Assembly: GCF_022012475.1 (NCBI RefSeq)
Contig: NZ_JAKLWS010000021.1
Span: 1-64,000, forward strand
From: Rhodohalobacter sulfatireducens
Lineage (GTDB): Bacteria; Bacteroidota; Rhodothermia; Balneolales; Balneolaceae
Direction of reading: 5' to 3'
Length of the DNA stretch: 64,000 nucleotides
Of this stretch, positions 55,775-64,000 are shown piece by piece (position 1 is the first letter of the stretch; every line of letters starts with the position of its first letter). The translations under genes and the position numbers were made by a program. The notes beneath the pieces were generated by a model. The model was not told the origin of the DNA, searched no databases, and worked only from the letters and a program-made list of their open reading frames with translations.

Positions 55775-56503
55775 TTAAATAGCGTGTTTACAAAGCTCTT
55801 CATATAGCGGAAGGCATTCCTCTAATAACGGCTTGAGGTACTCCGGAAAAGGCTCTTTTTTGGGTTGATGGGGTTTAAATCCGGTTGAATTGTGAACGCT
55901 TTGATACCAGTATTTGGCCCAGCTACCATCCTCGGGACGAGCCCCCTTTTCCCATCTCAGCATCGATCTTTCAAATGGAATTCCGATTGAATTACAGAGT
56001 CTGTTTAACATCTCCCCGGGATTTTTTAATACTTTTTCGGAAACAAGCACAATTGGCTTTTGCCCGATTTCCTGCAGGTACTCCAGCAGTTCCAGGTGTT
56101 TGGCATACCCTACATCTCTCATTGTCGGGTGTTTAACCTCTTTAGCATACGATGGCAGCATCTCCCTCGGATCTCTTGTCAGGATAATATTCTCAGTATG
56201 CTCTAAAAACGACCAATCCAGGTTGACCAGGTGATGCGTCATCTGTTTAAAAAAGAGGACCGGTTTCTCGTGTGCCCCAAGCATCCACTGAACCACTTTT
56301 TGGCCATCGTTTTCCATCTCTTTTAGAACCTCCTCTGCCCCGGGATGGTACTCGTCTGCATTCGTTTCGCTCAAGTAATGGGCATAGAGAGGTTCATCAA
56401 CCACTTGGGTATCTGATCGCTGAGCAAAGGAATACATCAAAGCTGTGGAAATATTCCGAGGGCCGGACCAAAGGCAAATTCGTTTTATTGGTACAGTGTT
56501 CAT
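55775..56503 (-). CDS. sulfotransferase-family protein
   Basis: This 242-aa protein starts with RICLWSGPRNISTALMYSFA, the 5'-phosphosulfate (P-loop-like) binding motif of P-loop sulfotransferases. It continues with ILTRDPREMLPSYAKEV, the 3'-phosphate-binding Arg/Ser motif. A sulfuryl transfer to an unknown acceptor is likely. Some close relatives are found beside branched-chain aminotransferase genes, but none is nearby. Confidence 0.85.
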   Translation of the reverse strand: MNTVPIKRICLWSGPRNISTALMYSFAQRSDTQVVDEPLYAHYLSETNADEYHPGAEEVLKEMENDGQKVVQWMLGAHEKPVLFFKQMTHHLVNLDWSFLEHTENIILTRDPREMLPSYAKEVKHPTMRDVGYAKHLELLEYLQEIGQKPIVLVSEKVLKNPGEMLNRLCNSIGIPFERSMLRWEKGARPEDGSWAKYWYQSVHNSTGFKPHQPKKEPFPEYLKPLLEECLPLYEELCKHAI

Positions 56504-56603
56504 TTACATTCATTTCCCATTAGCAAAGGAAAATACACTTTCAGCGTAGAAAGTGAAATAATGACACAACCATTAACAAGTTTCAATGAATTTTAAACAC
56601 AAA

Positions 56604-57338
56604 CTAATTCTGTGCTTCTCCAGTCATAGGTACAAACCGAACAGCCATCAGGCTCTCTGTTTGAACTTGACCACTCTCCGATTTAGTGACTTTCATCAGT
56701 GTCTGTGTTTGATAGGGGCCGCCTATGGGAATAACGATTGTACCTCCTGGTTTCAACTGTTGTACCAATGGAGTGGGAATATGACCTGCAGCAGCGGTCA
56801 CAATAATTGCATCAAACGGGGCATGTTCTTCCCATCCGTAATACCCGTCATCAATTTTTACATTGACATTTGTATAACCCAACTCTTCCAAATCCTGCTC
56901 TGCCCGGTTTCCGAGTGCTTCAATGATCTCAATGGAATATACATTTTGGGTGATATGTGAAAGAACAGCTGCCTGGTACCCGCTTCCTGTTCCAATCTCC
57001 AGCACCTTGTCGCCTTGGTCGAGGTTTAGGATTTGAGTCATAAATGCCACAATGTAGGGCTGAGAAATAGTTTGCCCATGGCCAATAGGCAGAGGACTGT
57101 CCATGTATGCCCGACTCCGGTTGCCTTCAGGAACTAGAAGGTGCCGAGGAGTTTCCCGCATCGCATCCAATACTTGTTGATCGTTGATCTCCCTTGGAAT
57201 CAACTGGTCCTCAACCATCCGATTTCGGTCACTTTGCCGCTCTGAGAAATTTGGGGGACTCCAGTCGTCAGATTGTGCAAAAATCAAAACCGGGATTAAA
57301 ATAAGTGATAGAAACAGTGTAATAAATTTTGCTTTCAT
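56604..57338 (-). CDS. pcm: protein-L-isoaspartate O-methyltransferase, exported form
   Basis: This SAM-dependent repair enzyme has LPIGHGQTISQPYIVAFMTQ and VLEIGTGSGYQAAVLSHIT (SAM motif I) and IVTAAAGHIP. An N-terminal signal peptide (about 1-21, ending IFAQS) precedes the catalytic domain, so the protein appears to act in the periplasm, unlike the cytoplasmic enzyme of E. coli. At 244 aa it is longer than usual because of that signal. Confidence 0.93.
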   Translation of the reverse strand: MKAKFITLFLSLILIPVLIFAQSDDWSPPNFSERQSDRNRMVEDQLIPREINDQQVLDAMRETPRHLLVPEGNRSRAYMDSPLPIGHGQTISQPYIVAFMTQILNLDQGDKVLEIGTGSGYQAAVLSHITQNVYSIEIIEALGNRAEQDLEELGYTNVNVKIDDGYYGWEEHAPFDAIIVTAAAGHIPTPLVQQLKPGGTIVIPIGGPYQTQTLMKVTKSESGQVQTESLMAVRFVPMTGEAQN

Positions 57339-57545
57339 AACTCTCTGATTTCATTATTTGTATCCGTTTAGCATTATAAAAATCTACTGTATAAATAACA
57401 GTTTATACCGTGTTATTGTTTGCCACAAATATGTTATGGAATCATGGTTTTGTTCAATAATTTTTTGAAACTACATCCCCTTTATCTCTGTTTAAATACT
57501 TATAGCAAACATATTTAACAATAATTTTGAACTAAAACAGCTATT

Positions 57546-59480
57546 TTGAACCAAGATCAGCGTAAGAAGTCGAACAATGATCATTCTTCAGGGTCAAATC
57601 AAGAAGATGACCCTCGCTCATCAAAAGAAAAAGACAAGAGAAAAAGACCCGGTAATTATCCATCCTGGATGAACATACTGTTATGGATTCTCATCTTTGC
57701 GTTTATTTTCACCTGGATTCAATCTCCGGGTGGTGGAATTTTTTCACAGTCGAGTGAAGTCTCTTACAGCGAATTTCGCCAGCAACTTCAGAATGGAAAT
57801 GTTGAGAGTATTCATGTTCAAGGCGAACAGATACGTGGAGTTTTGAAAAACCCTCAGCCTGTTCAAACCTCCCAGGATGATACCACCAGCTATGAAAACT
57901 TCATAACCTACATTCCGTCATTTGGAGATGAGTCCCTATTTGAACTGCTAGAAGAACAAGAGGTATCTGTTTCATCCGAACCGGTTTCTGATTTTAACTG
58001 GTGGAGTATTTTACTTTTTGGTATACCGATTCTTCTGTTTATTTACCTGGGTTTTATGTTTTACCAAAGATTCAGAGCGCAGGGTCAGGGTATATTTAAC
58101 ATCGGGAAGAGTAAAGCAAAACTTCAGGAACCTGAAAAACAGGATACCTCCTTTGATGATGTTGCAGGACTTGATAACACCAAGAAGGAGCTTGAAGAGG
58201 TCATTGAGTTTTTAAAAGATCCCACACGGTTTGAAGAGATCGGTGCTAAACTACCCAAAGGGTTACTGATGGTTGGGCCGCCGGGTACCGGGAAAACACT
58301 TCTTGCCAGGGCTGTAGCCGGTGAAGCGGAAGTTCCGTTCTATTCCATTAGTGGATCTGATTTTATGGAGATGTTTGTTGGTGTGGGCGCGAAACGTATC
58401 CGGGATATGTTTAATAAAGCGAAAGAAAAATCTCCCAGTATTATTTTTATTGATGAGATTGATTCGATTGGACGAAGTCGGGGTGCAGGACTTGGCGGCG
58501 GCCATGATGAACGGGAACAGACATTGAATCAGTTGCTTTCAGAACTGGATGGATTTGAACCAAATGAAAGCGTGGTAGTGATTGCAGCTACAAATCGACC
58601 GGATATCCTTGATAAAGCACTCTTGAGACCGGGTCGGTTCGACAGGCGAATTACTGTAGATATGCCGAATCAACAGGCACGTGAAAAAATACTTGAGATT
58701 CATGCTAAGAATAAGCCCATGGCGGATGATGTTGACCTGGGAAGAGTTGCGAAAAGCACACCGGGCTTCAGCGGAGCAGATCTTGAAAACCTTCTGAATG
58801 AAGCCTCACTTTATGCCGGCCGCGATAAGAGAAAACAGGTTACGATGTCGGATATCGATAAAGCCCGTGACAAGGTGATGATGGGGCTTGAGCGTGAAGG
58901 CGTTCAAATAGATGAAGAGGAGAAAAAAATGCTGGCATATCACGAAGCCGGTCATGCCCTTGTAGCAGCTGTTCTCCCCCACTCCGATCCGATCCACAAA
59001 GTGACGATCATCCCGAGAGGAAAAGCGATGGGAGTCACCCAGCAGTTTCCCGAAAAAGAGAAATATATCTACAAGCGGGAGTACCTGTTAGACCGGCTGG
59101 CAGTTATCATGGGCGGACGTGCAGCAGAAGATTTAGTGTTTCAAACCTCAACAAGTGGTGCCCAGGACGACCTGAAGCAGGTTGCCAAGCTCTCCCGGAG
59201 AATGGTACTGCAGTGGGGAATGAGCGATCGATTTCAACACATATCATTAGGCAGCGACGAACAAGAAGTATTCCTGGGGCGTGATATGAGCCGGAAGCGT
59301 AAGTACAGCGATTCTACGGCCAGGGAGATTGACGAAGAGGTTCAAAAAATCTCTGACGAAGCGTTTGATCGTGCTTTAAACACCTTGAAAGAAAAAAGAG
59401 ATGTACTTGATGAGGTTGCCCAGCTTCTACTCGAAAAAGAAGAGATTTCCGGAGAAGAGGTTGATGAGCTACTTAAATAA
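57546..59480 (+). CDS. ftsH: ATP-dependent zinc metalloprotease FtsH
   Basis: This 644-aa membrane protease has two N-terminal helices (about 38-58 and 152-176) flanking a periplasmic domain. An AAA+ module follows, with Walker [12 protein letters not shown] (about 241-251), Walker [12 protein letters not shown] and the [23 protein letters not shown]. The M41 protease has HEAGH (about 465-469). It degrades membrane and unstable cytoplasmic proteins. The TTG start at 57546 begins a charged, disordered N-terminal tail. Confidence 0.97.
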   Translation: MNQDQRKKSNNDHSSGSNQEDDPRSSKEKDKRKRPGNYPSWMNILLWILIFAFIFTWIQSPGGGIFSQSSEVSYSEFRQQLQNGNVESIHVQGEQIRGVLKNPQPVQTSQDDTTSYENFITYIPSFGDESLFELLEEQEVSVSSEPVSDFNWWSILLFGIPILLFIYLGFMFYQRFRAQGQGIFNIGKSKAKLQEPEKQDTSFDDVAGLDNTKKELEEVIEFLKDPTRFEEIGAKLPKGLLMVGPPGTGKTLLARAVAGEAEVPFYSISGSDFMEMFVGVGAKRIRDMFNKAKEKSPSIIFIDEIDSIGRSRGAGLGGGHDEREQTLNQLLSELDGFEPNESVVVIAATNRPDILDKALLRPGRFDRRITVDMPNQQAREKILEIHAKNKPMADDVDLGRVAKSTPGFSGADLENLLNEASLYAGRDKRKQVTMSDIDKARDKVMMGLEREGVQIDEEEKKMLAYHEAGHALVAAVLPHSDPIHKVTIIPRGKAMGVTQQFPEKEKYIYKREYLLDRLAVIMGGRAAEDLVFQTSTSGAQDDLKQVAKLSRRMVLQWGMSDRFQHISLGSDEQEVFLGRDMSRKRKYSDSTAREIDEEVQKISDEAFDRALNTLKEKRDVLDEVAQLLLEKEEISGEEVDELLK

Positions 59481-59511
59481 ACTAATTATCGGTATATTAG
59501 TCGATAAAGTT

Positions 59512-59539
59512 AAAATATCGGCATATATACCGATATTTT
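59512..59539. terminator. A+T-rich palindrome downstream of ftsH
   Basis: AAAATATCGG (59512-59521) and CCGATATTTT (59530-59539) are exact inverted repeats around an eight-base loop, and a nearby ATCGGTATAT (59488-59497) repeats part of the motif. It lies between the convergent ftsH and lipoprotein genes, where a two-way terminator is plausible. An operator is the alternative. Confidence 0.45.
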
Positions 59540-59641
59540 ATAAAGTAGAAAAAATAAGTCATTAACCGGGTAGGATTTCATAAATCAGGAAATGCAATGT
59601 CAGATAACTTGTTCTTAACTTCAGAAATAGAACGAACAATT

Positions 59642-60484
59642 TTATTCACACTCTGAATTTAGAAGGTTGTCATAACATTTGCGTCTCTGGCTGTCTTGAA
59701 TCCACCCGGAATTTGTCTCTTCATTCCAGTAAACCTCTTTTAATCCTGTACCTTCATCATACGTCACATTATTATCCACCTCTTGCTTCATATAATTGAC
59801 TACTAAAATTCCGAATTCATCGGGATCTGCAGTTACATTAAACTCATAATTATTATCAGATTGAATACTCCAGCTATAGGTCAGAGCCGGTTCATTTGGA
59901 TTAGATGGTACAAACAAGTTCCACTCACCATTCAGATTATTTTTTGATGATCTACCGGTTATAAGTCTGAATTCATCCAATGAACCTGAATCGGGCAAGT
60001 CCCCATCATAAATAATTTCCCAATCCAGCTCCTCTCCTGTTGATCTGCCTCTGACAGTGACGGAAAACTCAAGTCCGCCTACCAATCCGGGCGGCGGATT
60101 AATCGATTCCCAAACACAGGCGCCATTTTCAAAAGTGGGATCATTTGCAAACCGGCTTCCGTGAGAAATAAAAGATGAGGCCAGATTCATCAATGAATTC
60201 TCAAACACCATTTTGTTTGCCTGAGCAGCAAGTTCCTCAACCTCGTAATAAGTTGAAAATTGGTCATTCTCAGGATCCGGTTCCTCTTGCTGCGATTGAT
60301 TAACGAAATAGGAAAGATCTACAGTCACCGGCGCAAATTCAGATGGAAACGAGAGATCACAGCTTCTCTCCTCAGTAACAGTAGTATTTGAACTATTATC
60401 ACTGCATGAAGCTATTAAAAAAATGAAAGTCAAGAGAACAATTGTATGGAATAAAGATCTGTACTGGTACCGGTTCCTTATCAT
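59642..60484 (-). CDS. secreted lipoprotein, paralogue of the next gene
   Basis: This 280-aa protein has a lipoprotein signal (LTFIFLIASCSDNSS) and a mature part ending in a region with VYWNEETNSGWIQDSQRRKC. It is homologous to the product of 60745-61569 across its length (SFPSEFAPVTVDLSYF versus SLPSELAPATIAIDYF, and GDLPDSGSLDEF versus GDLEGQQVDNF). Four conserved cysteines may form disulfides. The internal ATG at 60484 is chosen over 60559 because it puts the signal at the N-terminus. No function is known. Confidence 0.75.
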   Translation of the reverse strand: MIRNRYQYRSLFHTIVLLTFIFLIASCSDNSSNTTVTEERSCDLSFPSEFAPVTVDLSYFVNQSQQEEPDPENDQFSTYYEVEELAAQANKMVFENSLMNLASSFISHGSRFANDPTFENGACVWESINPPPGLVGGLEFSVTVRGRSTGEELDWEIIYDGDLPDSGSLDEFRLITGRSSKNNLNGEWNLFVPSNPNEPALTYSWSIQSDNNYEFNVTADPDEFGILVVNYMKQEVDNNVTYDEGTGLKEVYWNEETNSGWIQDSQRRKCYDNLLNSECE

Positions 60485-60690
60485 TTTATTCCACTTTTTC
60501 CTGCAAAATCCTCTTGTATAACAAAGTAGCACGTTTGTGAATATAGAGTCTTCTAACATACGTAGATTTTTGAAGTGTTTATTTTTTTAAATTCCTGACA
60601 ATTCAAAAATATTTATTATTTCTTTCCGGTAAACCTATTAATAACATTTATTTGATTATTAATTACAGTCCAGATTTTCTCTTTTTGAAA

Positions 60691-60727
60691 TAAAAAAAGC
60701 CCTGGCTATTACATTGACCAGGGCTTT
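60691..60727 (-). terminator. intrinsic terminator of the upstream lipoprotein gene
   Basis: On the minus strand AAAGCCCTGG (60727-60718) pairs exactly with CCAGGGCTTT (60705-60696), followed by further T residues. This ends transcription of the lipoprotein gene starting at 61569, just past its stop, and separates it from the paralogue. Confidence 0.85.
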
Positions 60728-60744
60728 CATTTATTCAAATCAGT

Positions 60745-61569
60745 TTACGAACAAGCAGAGTTCACAAAATCTGTGTAGCAGCGTCGATCTCCTGCTTCCT
60801 CTTCAAGCCAGCCAGAATCCGTTTCTTCATTCCAATAAATCTCCACAGTTGGTTCTCCGGCTTGTACGAAGACCAAGTTATTCTCAACACCCGATTTCAT
60901 ATAATTAACAGAACTAACGACTTGTGCCTCTTGAAAGATATCCAAGTTTAGCTCAAATTCACTTTCTGATTCAACATCCCAGGTGTATGTATAAGCCGGG
61001 GAACCGGGATTTGCAGGATCGTATCCATTCCACTCCCCGGTCGCTTGATCATTAGCGGTAAAGCCTTCCAGGAATAAGAAATTATCGACTTGTTGCCCTT
61101 CAAGGTCACCACTTAAAAGAACTTGCCAATTTTTTCTATCTCCGGACTGAGAAGCGATGACCCTGATTGATGCATCAATGCCAAATTGTGGAAAATTTTC
61201 AGCAAAATCGATATTCCAAATACAATTTCCACCATCTGCCTCGGGTTCAATATTAAGACCCGGCGCAAATTGCAGGAAGTTCGATATGAGTGCAGCATTT
61301 CCGCCAAATGATAGCAGGCCATTCCCGGATAAGGCAATACTCTTAACCTGCTGATAAACAAAATGTTCTTCATCATTGGGTATATTTTGCGAATTAAAGT
61401 AGTCAATTGCTATTGTAGCAGGTGCAAGCTCCGAGGGTAGAGAAAAGGAGTTGCAAATATCTTCGCCGTCATCATCAGAGGAACTTGAATTATCACTACA
61501 AGCTGTTACTCCAAATACTAACCACAGCGCTAAAAATGCTGTTACCAAGACATTTAGTTTATTATTCAT
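60745..61569 (-). CDS. secreted lipoprotein, paralogue of the preceding gene
   Basis: This 274-aa protein has a lipobox signal (WLVFGVTACSDNSSSSDD) and ends in VEIYWNEETDSGWLEEEAGD with a cysteine-containing tail. It is a diverged tandem duplicate of 59642-60484. A terminator follows the stop, so each copy appears to be transcribed separately. It is preceded by the ECF sigma gene on the same strand, though co-regulation is only a guess. Confidence 0.78.
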   Translation of the reverse strand: MNNKLNVLVTAFLALWLVFGVTACSDNSSSSDDDGEDICNSFSLPSELAPATIAIDYFNSQNIPNDEEHFVYQQVKSIALSGNGLLSFGGNAALISNFLQFAPGLNIEPEADGGNCIWNIDFAENFPQFGIDASIRVIASQSGDRKNWQVLLSGDLEGQQVDNFLFLEGFTANDQATGEWNGYDPANPGSPAYTYTWDVESESEFELNLDIFQEAQVVSSVNYMKSGVENNLVFVQAGEPTVEIYWNEETDSGWLEEEAGDRRCYTDFVNSACS

Positions 61570-61619
61570 TTTGTATGGGGATTTTGAGGTTAAATTATAA
61601 CGTATAAAATTTTAGTTCT

Positions 61620-61639
61620 GTTGATAATGATTTATCAAC
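61620..61639. promoter_or_regulatory. 8-bp hairpin between the sigma gene and the lipoprotein
   Basis: GTTGATAA (61620-61627) and TTATCAAC (61632-61639) are exact inverted repeats around TGAT. They lie in the 194-base gap downstream of the sigma gene and upstream of the lipoprotein. No T-run follows on the minus strand, so an operator or leader hairpin is as likely as a terminator. Confidence 0.4.
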
Positions 61640-61763
61640 TTATCTCTTCTTTATTAAATTCGGATTTGAATTCAAAATAAGCCAAAATTCATTCGGCGTA
61701 AATCAAAAAATAATAGATGTTCTATCTGATCTTTTCTGATAGTACAAATTTTCAAGAGTGTTC

Positions 61764-62393
61764 CTAAAATTTCTCTCGCTTATCCTTCAACTCTTTGTAC
61801 AGCATCTCTCTTGCTCGAAAAATATGGGCTTTCACAGTACCCAAAGGTAAGTCTAACTGATCTGCAATTTCCTGGTAACTTAATTCCTGGAGATGCCTCA
61901 TCTCGATAACTCTTCGATACTTTTCGGGTAGATCATTGATGGCGTTATGAATAATCTTTTTTCTTTCTTTTCGAATAATGTTTCGATCCGTCTCAGCATC
62001 ATCGCTGATCTGGATCTCCATTTCACCATCTCGAGTCTTAACAGGCTGGTCAATAGAAGTGGTTTTAAGTTTCTTTTTTCGCAGATAATCAATGGTGTGA
62101 TTTGTAGTAATCCTGTATAACCAAGTAGAGAAGGCATAATTGGTATTATAAGAGTTCAGGTTTCTGAACGCTTTCATGAATGCTTCTTGTACAAGGTCCT
62201 CAACCTGCTCGTGATTTTTCACCATTTTGAGAACATGAAAATAGAGCGGTTTCTGATATTTATCCATTAAGTCTTTGAAGGCTTCCTGGTCGCCTTCAAT
62301 AGCACGCTTTACAAACTTATCGTCCTCTAAACTACTTGAAGACGCATTTTCTCTGACAGTATCGGTATCAGAAGATTTTTCAGAACCGCTCAT
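61764..62393 (-). CDS. ECF (RpoE-like) RNA polymerase sigma factor
   Basis: This 209-aa sigma-70 factor has region 2 (about 40-105, with QVEDLVQEAFMKAFRNLNSY and STWLYRITTNHTIDYLRKK) and region 4 (about 150-205, with LQELSYQEIADQLDLPLGTV then KAHIFRAREML). The N-terminal 25 residues are Ser/Asp-rich. No anti-sigma gene is next to it. It differs from the ECF factor at 1.2 kb. Envelope-stress control of the adjacent outer-membrane genes is possible but unproven. Confidence 0.92.
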   Translation of the reverse strand: MSGSEKSSDTDTVRENASSSSLEDDKFVKRAIEGDQEAFKDLMDKYQKPLYFHVLKMVKNHEQVEDLVQEAFMKAFRNLNSYNTNYAFSTWLYRITTNHTIDYLRKKKLKTTSIDQPVKTRDGEMEIQISDDAETDRNIIRKERKKIIHNAINDLPEKYRRVIEMRHLQELSYQEIADQLDLPLGTVKAHIFRAREMLYKELKDKREKF

Positions 62394-62663
62394 TTAATCA
62401 AATATTTTAGTAATGTTTGTACTGATGTTAATAGAAGTCATGTCAAACATCGAACAAATGCCAACCCTGATAGAACGCTCACAGTGCCTACTATTACAAG
62501 AAGTGTAATTCACAAGCAGAGTCTCGCTCTTACAGAAATCTGTTATATAGTTGTGCAAAGTTCTTTTCACAAGTTAATAGATATATTTTACGAAAAATCG
62601 AAAATAATTTTCTAAGATCTCAAAATATCGTAACCTTGAATCTAAACCAAATTCAACTGCAAA

Positions 62664-63188
62664 ATGAAAAATCTACTCGCGTTACTTTTGACTACCTGTA
62701 TCATTTTAGGGGTCATTTCACTCAGTTCGGCACAAGAATCAGATCATGCTTTAATGTTTGAGGCCGGAATCGGGTATGGATCTCAGATTGAATCACTTGG
62801 ATTTCAGGGTGGAGCTCTTTATCAAATTAATGAACAGTTCAGAGTCTCGGCGGATGGTATCTACTATCTGCCGGGTGATGACTCCAATGGAGTTGAGTTT
62901 AATTGGTTGGAATTCAATGCTAATGGACATTATCTATTTGCCACCCAGGAAAACATGAAGTTTTACCTCTTGAGCGGGTTAAACTTTTCTTCATTGTTTT
63001 CAGACAGCGCAAATATAAGACTGCCCGGTGGCGATACTACGGATACTGTGTATGTTGGGTTAAATATCGGCGCTGGCGCTGAATACTCTTTGGGTTCGGT
63101 AAATGCTTATCTCGAAGGTAAATATGCACTGAGTTCAGCAAATCAGCTTGTGTTGACGGGTGGCTTAAGGATACCTCTTGCCAGGTAA
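62664..63188 (+). CDS. small outer-membrane beta-barrel protein
   Basis: This 174-aa protein has a signal peptide (about 1-23, ending LSSAQ). About eight alternating beta strands follow (FEAGIGYGSQIESLGFQGGA, FRVSADGIYYLPG, KFYLLSGLNFSSL and YVGLNIGAGAEYSL among them). The layout is that of OmpX/OmpW-like eight-stranded barrels. It is divergent from the sigma gene with 270 bases between, and no motif points to a cargo. Confidence 0.78.
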   Translation: MKNLLALLLTTCIILGVISLSSAQESDHALMFEAGIGYGSQIESLGFQGGALYQINEQFRVSADGIYYLPGDDSNGVEFNWLEFNANGHYLFATQENMKFYLLSGLNFSSLFSDSANIRLPGGDTTDTVYVGLNIGAGAEYSLGSVNAYLEGKYALSSANQLVLTGGLRIPLAR

Positions 63189-63446
63189 AAAAATGATTTA
63201 ACAAAACTTTACTACCTGAGAGAATTAGAAATTGTTTGAATAGTTGGCTGTCTTTAATTTGTTTGCCAATAAAATAATGAATAAAATTGACCCACTATCT
63301 TCTTTATTACATTTTGATAGTAAAAAAATTATCAAAGAGTATGACACATTTCATATCTGCGTTTCGCATATTCATGTAAATTGCATACGTACTATCTCAC
63401 TACATTTTAAAAACAAATAACTAATCACAAACTAACAACAGATAAA

Positions 63447-63968
63447 ATGAAAAAACTACTTACAGTCGGTATTTTAGTAATTGGGTTGGCCCTTTATACG
63501 GGAACCAACGCGAACGCCCAGTCTTTTTCAGAAGGAGACTTGGTTTTAAATGCAGGAATTGGTTTAGGATCCGTTTATGGATGGACAGGAACAGGAAGCC
63601 TTGGATTACCAATTGGTGCCGGTGTTGAATATGGAGTTGCAGATTTAGAGACAGGATCTATTGGAGTTGGCGGTGATTTTGGTTTCGTTAGTAGCTCTTT
63701 TGTAACTGTATATACAATCGGAGCCAGGGGATCATATTATTTTAATGAATTATTAGAAATTGAGAATGAAAAAGTTGACCTCTACGGAGGTTTGGGTCTA
63801 TACTACCGAGCATGGAGCTGGTCCGGCACTACTTTTAGTGGTTTTGGAGGTATCACAGCAGCATTTCATGCTGGTGGCCGATATTATTTTGCAGATAATA
63901 TTGGAGGCTATGCAGAACTTGGTAATAATTGGGGTTGGTTAAACGTCGGCTTGGTTTTCAAGCTTTAA
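63447..63968 (+). CDS. small outer-membrane beta-barrel protein
   Basis: This 173-aa protein has a signal peptide (about 1-25, ending NANAQ) and a glycine-rich barrel. Segments such as LVLNAGIGLGSVYG, VDLYGGLGLYYRAWS and GGRYYFADNIGGYAELG are visible, and it ends in GLVFKL. It is similar in size and plan to the preceding gene product but weakly related in sequence. A surface or porin-like role is probable. The 258-base gap before it holds no further feature. Confidence 0.78.
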   Translation: MKKLLTVGILVIGLALYTGTNANAQSFSEGDLVLNAGIGLGSVYGWTGTGSLGLPIGAGVEYGVADLETGSIGVGGDFGFVSSSFVTVYTIGARGSYYFNELLEIENEKVDLYGGLGLYYRAWSWSGTTFSGFGGITAAFHAGGRYYFADNIGGYAELGNNWGWLNVGLVFKL

Positions 63969-64000
63969 CGTGAGCCAAAAAAATTACACCCTGGAACAGT

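Overview
The window reads as a chromosomal segment of a Gram-negative bacterium of the Bacteroidota/Rhodothermota group, most likely Balneolota (Balneolaceae). This placement is an inference. It rests on moderate to low G+C, frequent TTG/GTG starts with weak Shine-Dalgarno sequences, a bshC gene, many secreted beta-barrel proteins and lipoproteins, a complete ebo cluster, and short hairpin repeats between genes. No rRNA, tRNA, CRISPR array, insertion sequence or phage module was seen.

Bases 1-29.3 kb are mostly housekeeping. They hold DNA polymerase III delta, an ECF sigma factor with a small downstream partner, a patatin-barrel protein with a TPR protein, a SUI1/YciH-like factor, a bifunctional nuclease, bshC, 5-formyl-THF cyclo-ligase, a PspC protein and tmk. 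An MMPL-type RND exporter with a porin-like partner follows, then aroE, pgeF, an HDAC-like hydrolase, and dxr-rseP-psd-pssA (isoprenoid and phospholipid synthesis). Next come rimB-rimK-aspartoacylase (ribosomal S6 tailing) and a minus-strand run of der, an orphan nuoI, two unknowns and a peroxiredoxin.

Bases 29.3-43 kb form a metabolic accessory region. A minus-strand group encodes a Gfo/Idh/MocA protein with an altered EKP motif, a sugar epimerase-like TIM barrel, an azurin-like cupredoxin and a large ThuA/propeller dehydrogenase. Beside it lies a complete ebo cluster in two divergent arms, eboA-eboB-eboC (minus) and eboD-eboE-eboF (plus). The gaps in the cluster are packed with perfect inverted repeats.

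Bases 43-47.7 kb hold a UvrD-like helicase and then the most unusual segment, two A+T-rich cassette-like genes. They are separated by an attC-like site (stem with extrahelical bases, GTTAGGC core). The second gene ends in a GCCTAAC half-site, and no integrase is in view. The first cassette gene is interrupted by an in-frame amber codon. The second encodes a membrane-anchored protein resembling a DEDD-exonuclease fold. A remnant of a PQQ-dehydrogenase gene follows directly.

Bases 47.7-64 kb carry a kinase-aminotransferase fusion, an alpha/beta hydrolase, a PQQ/cytochrome c dehydrogenase lipoprotein, a PHP-domain protein, a sulfotransferase-like protein, a secreted PCMT, ftsH, two paralogous lipoproteins, a second ECF sigma factor and two small outer-membrane beta-barrel proteins.
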